From Chondrus crispus (taxonomy: Eukaryota > Rhodophyta > Florideophyceae > Gigartinales > Gigartinaceae), in assembly GCF_000350225.1 (NCBI RefSeq), contig NW_005179222.1:185079-227479 (forward strand): a stretch of DNA of 42,401 nucleotides, read 5' to 3'. The notes under the pieces are model-generated. The model did not search any database. It had not been told where the DNA came from and was given only the letters and a program-made list of their open reading frames with translations. Numbering within the stretch: position 1 is the stretch's first letter; every line of letters begins with the position of its first letter. Positions 9,003-16,634 of the stretch are shown here, in pieces. Position numbers and translations under genes: made by a program.

Positions 9003-9448
9003 CTGAGTCGCGACGAGGAGTATAGTGCGCGAGCACTTGGCAGTGGTGGGATGGGAAGCAGGTGATTCTTTTGTCTTTTGCCCCTACTGTGCCGTTGTCA
9101 GTATACTGAACAACAGGCACGCTCCTTTATAGAGAATAAGAAGCCTGCCGAGAACACATAACCACACATAACCACCCACTACTTTCCAGCTATCGGTGGG
9201 TGGGGAGATACTACGGAATACGCCAACAATAGATCACGGTAGTGACCCTAATACGCGGAGATACACGCTAGAGCACGCAAATGCGCGCGTAGATAAACCC
9301 TTAAAATCTCAATATGAAAAAACATACAGTAGTACGTTAAGCGTAGTAATCACGGGAGACGAATTCAGACCTGTGCAACCAAACTGTATGCCCGACGGAT
9401 CATCCTGACAAGAACACATCATATTCAAGTCCCCTTCTTGCTCTTGTG
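9003..9448. other. Gap between the zinc-finger pseudogene and Copia-2; probably holds the Copia-2 3' LTR
   Basis: In the coding direction of Copia-2 a purine-rich tract AGAAGGGGACT lies just after the stop codon (about 9430-9442), followed by TGAATATGATG, which would start a 3' LTR. The far end of that LTR cannot be fixed because the matching 5' LTR is not in the window. The left part of the gap probably holds the upstream region of the zinc-finger pseudogene. Confidence 0.45.
9125..9131 (-). promoter_or_regulatory. TATA-like box upstream of the zinc-finger pseudogene
   Basis: The minus strand reads TATAAAG about 120 bp upstream of the ATG at 9002. Position and sequence suit a core promoter, but this is a motif match only. 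Confidence 0.3.
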
Positions 9449-11548
9449 TTAATCGATAGTTTCCAGTCCGATTTGGGTTCGTAGAGTCTGAAGGCGCACA
9501 CGAAGAAGTGGCTTTGTGAGTAGATCTGCCAACATGCTTTCTGTAGGGCAGTACTGAACGTTAATCAAACCACGCTTGACTTGATCCCTGACGAAGTTGA
9601 ACCTTATCGCTACGTGCTTGGCCTTACGGATGCCGTCGACTGCCCAGGTTATTGCGCCCTGGTTATCCTCATAGACGGGGGTAGGACCCACCGACGAAAT
9701 ATCGAAGTCTTGCAACAGCGCACGAATCCAGATTGCACTCTTGCATGCTTCGCTCAGCCCAATGAACTCTGCTTCCGTTGTTGAGAGCGCAACGCAATCC
9801 TGTTTCTTTACTTTCCAAAAGATCGTTGAGCCTGCGAACCGCATGAGTACACCAGATGTAGACTTGCGGTCTTTCTTATCACCGGCCCAGTCGGAGTCAC
9901 AAAACACTTGAAGTCCATCCGGACTTTTCTTCAAGCGTAGGGCTAAGTTTGCAGTGCCCTTGAGGTACCTGAGGACTCGCTTCGCCGCCACTAAGGCGAC
10001 ATTGTTGGGTTTTTCACAACAACGAGATAGCAAATTCACTGCTGCAGCAATGTCCGGTCTCGTTCGCGTCGCCAAAAACAGGAGCGCACCGATAATTTCT
10101 TGGTAGTTCCGCTTGTCCACGAGTGACATATCGCTCTGATTATAGTTGGGCTGGTATGCAGGGGTGTTGACCGGTTTACACGACTCCATCCCAAACCTGG
10201 ACAGGATTTCAGAAACGTAGTGACCTTGAGACAGCCAAGCACATTCGTCACGGCGTGCAAAAGACACTCCCAAGAACTGACCAAGTTCTCCCATGTCCCT
10301 CATGTCCAACTTGCTTGCCAGCATGCACTTGACAGACTTAATAGATTGCAAACTAGGTACTATGATGATTAAATCGTCCACATACAGTAGCACCCATACG
10401 GCATCACGTCGAAACAGGCACGGATCAGATCTCAGCTGTCGAAATTGCAGTTCTTCCATGACAATCTTCCGTTTGTCAAACCATAGGCGCGGGGATTGTT
10501 TCAGACCGTAAAGACCTTTGCGAAGCTTCAAGACCTGTCCGTTTGCCAACGGGATGCCCGAGTTTTCTGGAGGGACAATATAGACGTCACCGTCTATATC
10601 TCCGTGTAGGAACGCAGTCCTAACATCCATCTGATGAACAAAGTACCCCTTCTGAACTGCAACAGACAGAGCAGTGCGTACAGTACTGAAGTCCGCAACG
10701 GGAGAATACGTGTGGTCTACATCTCCTTGCATGAAACCCTTGACGACCAGTCGAGCCTTGTATCGAGCCACAGTGCCGTCTTCGTGGAGCTTGCGCTTGA
10801 ACACAAACCTTGTAGGTAGCGACTTCGCACCTTCAGGAAGGTGCACAGAAGCCCAGGTGTCATGCGCTTTCAGCGAGGCCAATTCCGACTCGATGGCTTC
10901 CTTCCACTTGGCACCATCTTGTCGTGAAGTTGCTTCGGTTACTGTAGTGGGTTCTCCGTCACATCTTGCAAGAAAAGCATTCCCAGGGTTGAAGAAATCA
11001 GGCTGGTTTCTGGAACGAGTTGGATACCTCCCAGATCCTGCTGTGGATCCTGTAGGGTCTGGCTGCACGTTGGAAGTATTAGGTGCTGGGGAAATGTCTT
11101 CCGGTATTATCGTTTCGTCATCCTGCGGCGCATCCTGAGGTTCAGACACGTCCATATTTGCCTCAGACTCGTCTTGCACTCCATGCTGAGATGGAACCGC
11201 CGGGTAGTACGTCAGTGCGTTCTGAACATCGGAAACATCGGAGGGAGATGTTGTATGGGAAGTGGATCCCGGGGTAGACGGTTCATCGGATGGGTGATTT
11301 TCGGCTCCGCTGAATACTACAGCAGAGCCATTTTCGTCCTCCCAGACAAATGCCGAGCTGTCAGCAGAGGAGTACCATTCCTTGTTGGGAAAAGAGTTCT
11401 CCAGAATGCGAATATGTCTGACAAGGACTGGGGCCTTATCACCGCGGAGCCATACTTTGTACAACTTGTTCTCAAAGCAACCGATGACCACACCATCCAG
11501 CTCTTGGGATCCAGCTTGCGCCGCTTGTCTTTGGGTACGTGCGTCCAA
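9449..11548 (-). CDS. Copia-2 RT and RNase H (3' part of pol)
   Basis: The frame opens at 11548 and runs to a natural stop. It contains the integrase C-terminal tail (DGVVIGCFENKLYKVWL), an acidic linker, then RT with RYKARLVVKGF, HQMDVRTAFLHG, GLYGLKQSPRLWF and an intact YVDD. RNase H follows with FCDSDWAGDKKDRKSTSG, STTEAEFIGLSEA, EDNQGAI and ADLLTKPL. All RT and RNase H catalytic acids are present. The upstream frame differs by one base, so this is not an independent gene but the downstream half of a shifted polyprotein. It can no longer be made as a full polyprotein because the 5' half is missing. Confidence 0.88.
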   Translation of the reverse strand: MDARTQRQAAQAGSQELDGVVIGCFENKLYKVWLRGDKAPVLVRHIRILENSFPNKEWYSSADSSAFVWEDENGSAVVFSGAENHPSDEPSTPGSTSHTTSPSDVSDVQNALTYYPAVPSQHGVQDESEANMDVSEPQDAPQDDETIIPEDISPAPNTSNVQPDPTGSTAGSGRYPTRSRNQPDFFNPGNAFLARCDGEPTTVTEATSRQDGAKWKEAIESELASLKAHDTWASVHLPEGAKSLPTRFVFKRKLHEDGTVARYKARLVVKGFMQGDVDHTYSPVADFSTVRTALSVAVQKGYFVHQMDVRTAFLHGDIDGDVYIVPPENSGIPLANGQVLKLRKGLYGLKQSPRLWFDKRKIVMEELQFRQLRSDPCLFRRDAVWVLLYVDDLIIIVPSLQSIKSVKCMLASKLDMRDMGELGQFLGVSFARRDECAWLSQGHYVSEILSRFGMESCKPVNTPAYQPNYNQSDMSLVDKRNYQEIIGALLFLATRTRPDIAAAVNLLSRCCEKPNNVALVAAKRVLRYLKGTANLALRLKKSPDGLQVFCDSDWAGDKKDRKSTSGVLMRFAGSTIFWKVKKQDCVALSTTEAEFIGLSEACKSAIWIRALLQDFDISSVGPTPVYEDNQGAITWAVDGIRKAKHVAIRFNFVRDQVKRGLINVQYCPTESMLADLLTKPLLRVRLQTLRTQIGLETID

Positions 11549-11793
11549 GCACGACTTCCAAACACGCGAAGATGACCAACTCGAGGTTTGTTCCCGGTTA
11601 GAAGCTCGTAGGAAGTCTTTGATTCACTTCTTGGGCAAAAGAATCTGTTCCTGATATCTGCGACATGCGTGACAGCTTCAGCCCAAAAGGACTTGGGCAT
11701 ATTGGCATGGAAAATCATTGCGCGAGCTGCTTCAACAAGTGTCCTGTTTGCCCTCTCGGCCATGCCATTAAGTTCCGGGCTGTAGCTTGGTAA
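11497..11793 (-). pseudogene. Copia-2 integrase core remnant
   Basis: The frame encodes SPELNGMAERANRTLVEAAR, which includes the integrase catalytic Glu region, and then WAEAVTHVADIRNR and LLTGNKPRVGHLRVFGSRAW, typical of Copia integrase. At about 11497-11500 one base is missing relative to the downstream RT frame. Upstream it is cut by the LTR of element A at 11794; codons read beyond that point come from the LTR and have no integrase similarity. Confidence 0.85.
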
Positions 11794-12401
11794 TGTAGCA
11801 TAAACACCCCCGCGGAGAGGGGTGTATGCGTCCAGTCCTATAGACCTCGGATCGCCGAGAACGAGATGAAGCACCACTCACACACGGGACCGGGCGCGGG
11901 CCCAGGTAGCAGTGTGGTAGAGCGCGGTCGGGTCCGACGCGCGCACGCGCGAGCGGATCTACGCCTCGACGCCCCGGTGCGATACTGGTAGACGATCCAG
12001 TACCGACGGGCGGAGGCGGATCCGGGCTCGCTCGCGTGCTGGCGCGTCCTTGCCCGCGCGGTCCCTTGCCTAGAACGGACTAGAGTAGGCCGGTCGTTCT
12101 AGTAGAGTAAGCGGCAGAGCTCACCTAGACGGAGAGTCGTGGACAAGCTCGTGCTTGTCCTTTTTCTCCGTCGTCGGTCGCTCGCGTATTTAATGTACAA
12201 AATATTCTATCATAACACTACAGTACCGACGTACTGTAGGGGGCTACTGTAGTGCAGGTCAGCCTGCACTGTAGCGCTGTCAGGCATCGGGCTGACAGTA
12301 CACGTGCGTGTCGCGCACACGTGTGGGTCCGTACTGTAGAGCTCCGGCTCTACAGTGCGGGATCCAATCTAGATCTAAATCTAGTTTGCCGTTATACCAC
12401 A
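11794..12401 (-). repeat. 3' LTR of element A (608 bp)
   Basis: It runs from TGTAGCATAAACACC to a terminal CCACA and matches 24007-24614 with a few substitutions. It contains a chain of perfect hairpins: 12141-12148/12153-12160, 12218-12226/12231-12239, 12251-12258/12263-12270, 12277-12283/12292-12298 and 12333-12342/12347-12356 (ACTGTAGAGC/GCTCTACAGT, loop TCCG). An AT-rich stretch near 12187-12214 could be the core promoter in coding orientation. Confidence 0.92.
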
Positions 12402-12719
12402 CGGCCTCCCCGTCAAGCGTGACCGTCCGCGGGCACGTGTGCTTAAAGGGAGCCTCGTGTGTCTCTGTCCGTCGTCCACCCCTCGCGATATTTCCAATTA
12501 TACCCTCCTGTCTTCGCGCCTGATTTCGTCTGCCCCTGTCGCGGCGTATCCGAACCCCTACTCGTCGTGCTCTTCCGTGCTGCCGTGCGCTTCCGCCTTC
12601 CGGCTCCCTTGTCTGCCCTAGCGCTGGCTTCCGTGCCGTATCGCCCGCTCCGCCCTTCTCTCCGTGGCTCGCTCCAACCATCATCTCCCACGGGCTCTCG
12701 CGACTGACACCGTTTTCAC
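12402..12719. other. Polypurine tract of element A and 5' leader of the antisense gene
   Basis: Read on the minus strand, GACGGGGAGGCCG directly precedes the 3' LTR and is the polypurine-tract candidate. It resembles AAGGGGGGGGCCG at the same place in element B. On the plus strand this stretch lies between the LTR and the ATG of the antisense gene, so its promoter must be here or in the LTR. No reliable ORF is present. Confidence 0.55.
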
Positions 12720-14930
12720 ATGTCGCCTCCGTCACCATCCACCCCGCCGGCGCTTGCTCATGCGGCGCCGGCCGAAGAAGCCGATGGCGTGCGGCCGGTG
12801 CCGCATCTGCCCCCGCGTCTCGGTGACGCGGGTGGCGTGTCGCCAGCTACAACCTCGCCTTTCCAGAGGACCCGGCCGTCGAGGGAGACCACGCTGTCCA
12901 ACGACTTGGGGGGCGTCCCTGGTCGCACGGCTAGCTACCGTGCCGATGGCGGGGGTCGTGCTCCGTGCCCCTCTGCTGGTCCCGTCGCCGCTGCAGGGCT
13001 CGTCGAACCCGCTGCGAGTGACGCTATTCAAGCTGTGGCCCCCTTGGTCCTCGGTCCCGCCACGGGGGTGGACGAGTCGGGCCCCACGAGTACCAAGCGT
13101 TGGTTCGGCGTTCCTCTTCTGCGGTCCACCCCGCTGCCGCTCAGCGACCTTCAGCATCCGTGGGCTCGCCACGCTCGAGTGGGCGTGACAGTGGGGGAGG
13201 TCCTGGCGAGCCCGTATCTTCGCCCTGACTTGTTGCGCATACGCAAGATCAGCGAGGCCGGCCTCACGGACCAGTCCGCAGTGGCGCTTGCCCGTCTCCT
13301 TGCCGAAGGAGACGGCGTAGCTTACCAGATTCCCGACACTATACGTGGGGATCGAACCTTTGCCTTCGGACTGGAGGAGGTACTGTACGTGGACCGGATG
13401 GCGACTTACTTGTCCGGGCTCGCCCCGGACCGTCCGCACCGCTTTGTCCTGGCAGAGATCCCGGGGCTCTACGTGTATCCGCGCCCGTACGCGTACACGA
13501 AGCCCCGGGTCGCGCTGCAGAAATCGGCCGCCACCCTGATGCGACTCCACGGAATCGCCGTGGCTCATCAGGACTGGGCGGCCTGCAGGGGATCGTCTGA
13601 AGAGGACGGTCGCGTCTTCGCGTCCTCCACTTTTGAGCAGGGGCTTTCCCCGGGTGACTTCCCCGCGCTCCCGAGGACGGTTCACGAGACGTTCCCTTCG
13701 CTCGGGATACACCCCCTGCTTCCGTTCGTACTGAAGCATTTCGGATATGCCGCCGTGGACCCGAGCCATCCCGCTCGCTCCCTCCTGCTCGATAGCTGTG
13801 AGAAAGAGTGGGCATGGTCGATTGGTAGCGCCTTTATGGCCGAAGTCGGCGGGCACAATCGGGTGTTTGTTCAGCCCAACGAGACGGTGTCGTATCTGTC
13901 CCTGTCTCGCCTCGCGTCCAACTTTCCCCCTGTCCCGCGCCATCCGCTCGAGCGAGATCCGGCGGCTGCACCCTGGACGCTCCAGGGTGTCGTATCTCTG
14001 ATGATGCGAGCGTCCGAGGTGAGTGAGCGTCACTACCGCTACTGGCCGGACTTTGCGACGGGCATACGAAGCCCTTTCCTCGTGTACGACGCAAGAATGG
14101 ACGCCTTTGCGTCTCGTGCGGCAGCATCCTCGGCATCGGCCGGGGCGAGGGGGAGGCGTGGCGGCGTCGGTTCCGGGCCGAGGTGGAACCGCGGTAAGCG
14201 TTATCGAGATCTAGATGCTGTCGCACCGATCCCTCTCATGACGGGTGCAAACCCGTTTCATTCCAGTCCCCTTCGTGGGGCGGACGAGCGAACAGTGCCG
14301 CCCGTCGCGTCGGGAACAGTCCTCCCCGTGCCGCCTGTGAACGACTTCGCGGTCGCCGCTCCTTCGGGAGTGGCAGTTCGAGACCTCTCCCTGACGAAGG
14401 AGGACGTCACATCTGTACCCGAACTCGCGCGTGCATTGGGGCACGCCAGGGACCGGACTTGGGTCGTGGGGGATCTCCTCTCGACCCTGGTGAGCTGGTT
14501 CTTAACGCGAAGTAGCGAGGCTCGCCGTCTCGGCAGTGAGCTGGACGCGGCGTCCGTTTCGGTGCAGCGTTTGCAACGCGAACTTGAGTCGGCGCGGGAT
14601 GCTTCTCACCGTCAAACCAGCGCGTACGAACGCGCCGTCGCGGACCGCGATCGGTACCGTCAAGAGAGAGACGGCTTGCGGGCTGCTCAGGCCTCTACTG
14701 TGCACGAGGCTGTCCGCCAGCCACGCAGATGGCCCGATCCGTATGCCGTTCCGGGGGCCGGTCCTCTCGTGCCGTATGGTTCGAGGGCAGCTGCGGTCCC
14801 CGCTCGCGGAGGCGCCTCGTATCAGAGGGTGTCGATGCCCACTGTCGAGGAGCTCGCGGAGGGCCCGCCGCTGAACGCCGACGTTCCGCGTCACCCCGGG
14901 GTCGTTCGACCATGGCTGTACGGACCGTAG
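12720..14930 (+). CDS. Antisense accessory protein of element A (736 aa), unknown function
   Basis: This is an ATG-to-stop frame on the strand opposite gag-pol, filling the space between pol and the 3' LTR. I recognise no family. Residues 1-125 are Pro/Ala/Gly-rich and probably disordered. Residues 127-285 and 325-465 are two compact blocks, with WFGVPLLRSTPLPL, LLAEGDG, YVDRMATYL, HPLLPFVLKHFG, EWAWS and RVFVQP. RGKRYRDLD at 491-499 is a basic, possibly nuclear-targeting motif. Residues about 598-657 look like a coiled coil. All these blocks recur in element B (31549-33708), which shows the frame is a real gene. Antisense extra ORFs are known in some plant Gypsy elements, so a silencing, nuclear or packaging role is possible, but this is inference. 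Confidence 0.85.
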   Translation: MSPPSPSTPPALAHAAPAEEADGVRPVPHLPPRLGDAGGVSPATTSPFQRTRPSRETTLSNDLGGVPGRTASYRADGGGRAPCPSAGPVAAAGLVEPAASDAIQAVAPLVLGPATGVDESGPTSTKRWFGVPLLRSTPLPLSDLQHPWARHARVGVTVGEVLASPYLRPDLLRIRKISEAGLTDQSAVALARLLAEGDGVAYQIPDTIRGDRTFAFGLEEVLYVDRMATYLSGLAPDRPHRFVLAEIPGLYVYPRPYAYTKPRVALQKSAATLMRLHGIAVAHQDWAACRGSSEEDGRVFASSTFEQGLSPGDFPALPRTVHETFPSLGIHPLLPFVLKHFGYAAVDPSHPARSLLLDSCEKEWAWSIGSAFMAEVGGHNRVFVQPNETVSYLSLSRLASNFPPVPRHPLERDPAAAPWTLQGVVSLMMRASEVSERHYRYWPDFATGIRSPFLVYDARMDAFASRAAASSASAGARGRRGGVGSGPRWNRGKRYRDLDAVAPIPLMTGANPFHSSPLRGADERTVPPVASGTVLPVPPVNDFAVAAPSGVAVRDLSLTKEDVTSVPELARALGHARDRTWVVGDLLSTLVSWFLTRSSEARRLGSELDAASVSVQRLQRELESARDASHRQTSAYERAVADRDRYRQERDGLRAAQASTVHEAVRQPRRWPDPYAVPGAGPLVPYGSRAAAVPARGGASYQRVSMPTVEELAEGPPLNADVPRHPGVVRPWLYGP

Positions 14931-15407
14931 CCACGATATCGGCCGTTGAGGCGGTCCGGGTCATCACCAGGGACGTCGTGTGCCATTCGTAAAGATGTTT
15001 GCTTTTGTTGCCTTCGTCCCCGTCCGCTCGGTGCGGCAGGTACTGTCCTACTCTTCCTTCAATTTTTTTTCTTTCCGCGTACCGACTCGCGGCCTCCCAG
15101 CACAGCATGCCACCCAGAGCTGGTGGTGCTCGCTGCCCGCGCGTGGCTGCGTGCGCGACGACTAAGCGTTCCACAGCCATGGTGTAGTCCGGGTCAGGGA
15201 TCACAGAAGATCACCACTGCCTCGCCCTTGCGGGCATGACGTCAGGGGAAGGGAGCGGTAGCGCGGGGCGGTCGGTACTGCCCCTCGCTGCCCTGACGTA
15301 TGTGTGCCAGCCCCTCGCCGTCGTTAACCGGAAGGGTCTGGTCTTCTTGGAGGCGGGTGCGAAGTAAGAGCGCTCGTGGGTCGTGGGCAGCGCGGTTGTC
15401 TGTCATT

Positions 15408-15443
15408 CCCGTCGTCCCGTGAAGTCCCGTCGTCCCGTGAAGT
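15408..15443. repeat. Two tandem copies of an 18-bp unit
   Basis: The unit CCCGTCGTCCCGTGAAGT occurs twice without a gap, just before the longer repeat array. Confidence 0.9.
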
Positions 15444-15466
15444 ATCCGGGGCGCCCGCGGCCCCAC

Positions 15467-15808
15467 TGTGATCAGTGGGTTTGTGATCAGTGTCACTGAT
15501 CACAGACCGGCGAGGGGTGTCGTACGACATCGTCGTTGCTGTCAAATTTGACAAAATTTTAGATTCCAAATTTTTTTTGGCCCTGTGATCAGTGGGTCTG
15601 TGATCAGTGGTCACTGATCACAGACCGGCAAGGGGTGTCGTACGACATCGTCCTTGCTGTCAAATTTGACAAAATTTTAGATTCCAAAATTTTTTTTGGC
15701 CTTGTGATCAGTGGGTCTGTGATCAGTGGTCACTGATCACAGACCGGCAAGGGGTGTCGTACGACATCGTCCTTGCTGTAAAATTTGACAAAATTTTAGA
15801 TTCCAAAT
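15467..15808. repeat. Three tandem repeats of about 117-119 bp built from palindromes
   Basis: Copies start at 15467, 15584 and 15703 and differ at a few positions. Copies 2 and 3 contain an inverted repeat with 15-bp arms (GGTCTGTGATCAGTG and its complement) around a GT spacer. The units share the palindrome GTCGTACGAC; copies 1 and 2 also have TGTCAAATTTGACA, which has one change in copy 3. A TTTTAGATTCCAAA segment follows. The array lies between two converging genes, which suits a two-way transcription terminator, boundary or protein-binding array; function is not shown by sequence. Confidence 0.92.
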
Positions 15809-16634
15809 GTTTTGCAAATGAAGTCCGCGTGGCAGCGCCTGGGCCTCGCAAGCTCGTCCCGCGGCGCTCCCCGAGGACTTTTTCCGGCGCTCTTCCTGAC
15901 GGGACTGTCTTTGTGCGTAGACGCAGACTTCGCGATCCGCGCGCGTCTCCCGCCTGTAGAGGGGTTGTGACGACGTAATACTCGCTCGTTGGGGTTCGTC
16001 CCCGTATTCAATCGGCACCGAGGTTGTGAACACATCCTTGTCTTTCCTCTGTGCCATCTCCCCTGGCTCTCGTGCCTCCTAGGGGCTTCGGGCGAGATCG
16101 CTCCTCCTTGAAGATCTGTCTGTTCGCGTCTGTGCAGCGAGCCGTGTGCCCCTTATCGGTATGAGGGGGTCGCCTTCCTTACGGCTCAGAGGGCCGTTTC
16201 CCTTTTCGTTCTCCTCGTCAGTTCGGGGGTCGACTTGCGTAAGGCCGCATGTACTGCCCTCTGTTCTCTGCCTCTTGCCGGCGGCGGTGGCGATCCCTGT
16301 CCTGTATTTCGGGTGCCGATACGTCTCGACGTCTTCGTGGGCTCTCGTAAGAGCTGGGATCTCCTCGCGACACTTCTGCTTTCGTATGCTACCCCCTGTC
16401 TCTAACCGTGGGCGAGTCGAGATTAATCGTGACAGAGCGCGAGCGCTTGTGGTTGCGTGCCAGCGTTGTCGCGCCCTCTGGCACTGGCTCTGTCCGTCAA
16501 TACGTCTTGACGTCGGGCGTCTTCCGATCGCGTGACCCTCCGATGAGGGCAGCTGTCCTTCCACGCCTCTCTTTCCGGTCTGCTCGTGCAGCCTGACGTT
16601 ATAATCCGCGAAGGAGTGGTTGAGGGCCCCTTCC

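Larger units (their letters stand above)
9449..11793 (-). mobile_element. Copia-2: 3' part of a Ty1/Copia element cut by element A
   Basis: The fragment starts inside the integrase core, at the codons for LPSYSPELNGMAERANRTL, directly against the LTR of element A at 11794. It runs through RT and RNase H to a natural stop at 9449. Gag, protease and the first part of integrase are missing and are not found beyond the other LTR of element A, so this is not a simple nested insertion. There is one frameshift (about 11497-11500). The lineage differs from Copia-1: it has a normal YVDD and more standard Copia motifs. Confidence 0.9.
14931..16634. other. Non-coding space between the converging antisense gene and pol, with tandem repeats
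   Basis: No convincing gene. It holds an 18-bp unit repeated twice (15408-15443) and three long palindrome-bearing repeats (15467-15808). The rest is GC-rich with short chance ORFs. Both flanking genes end towards this space, so 3' ends of both transcripts should fall here. Confidence 0.6.

Noticed and set aside
12280..12738. 152-codon minus-strand ORF across the LTR end of element A
   Set aside because: It runs through LTR hairpins and the polypurine tract and has no domain; an open frame in GC-rich repeat sequence.
12732..14033. 433-codon minus-strand ORF overlapping the antisense accessory gene
   Set aside because: It is an opposite-strand shadow in GC-rich sequence. The plus-strand frame is the one conserved in element B.
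15467..15808. CRISPR-like array
   Set aside because: Copies are contiguous and near-identical with no unique spacers, and the setting is a eukaryotic retrotransposon.
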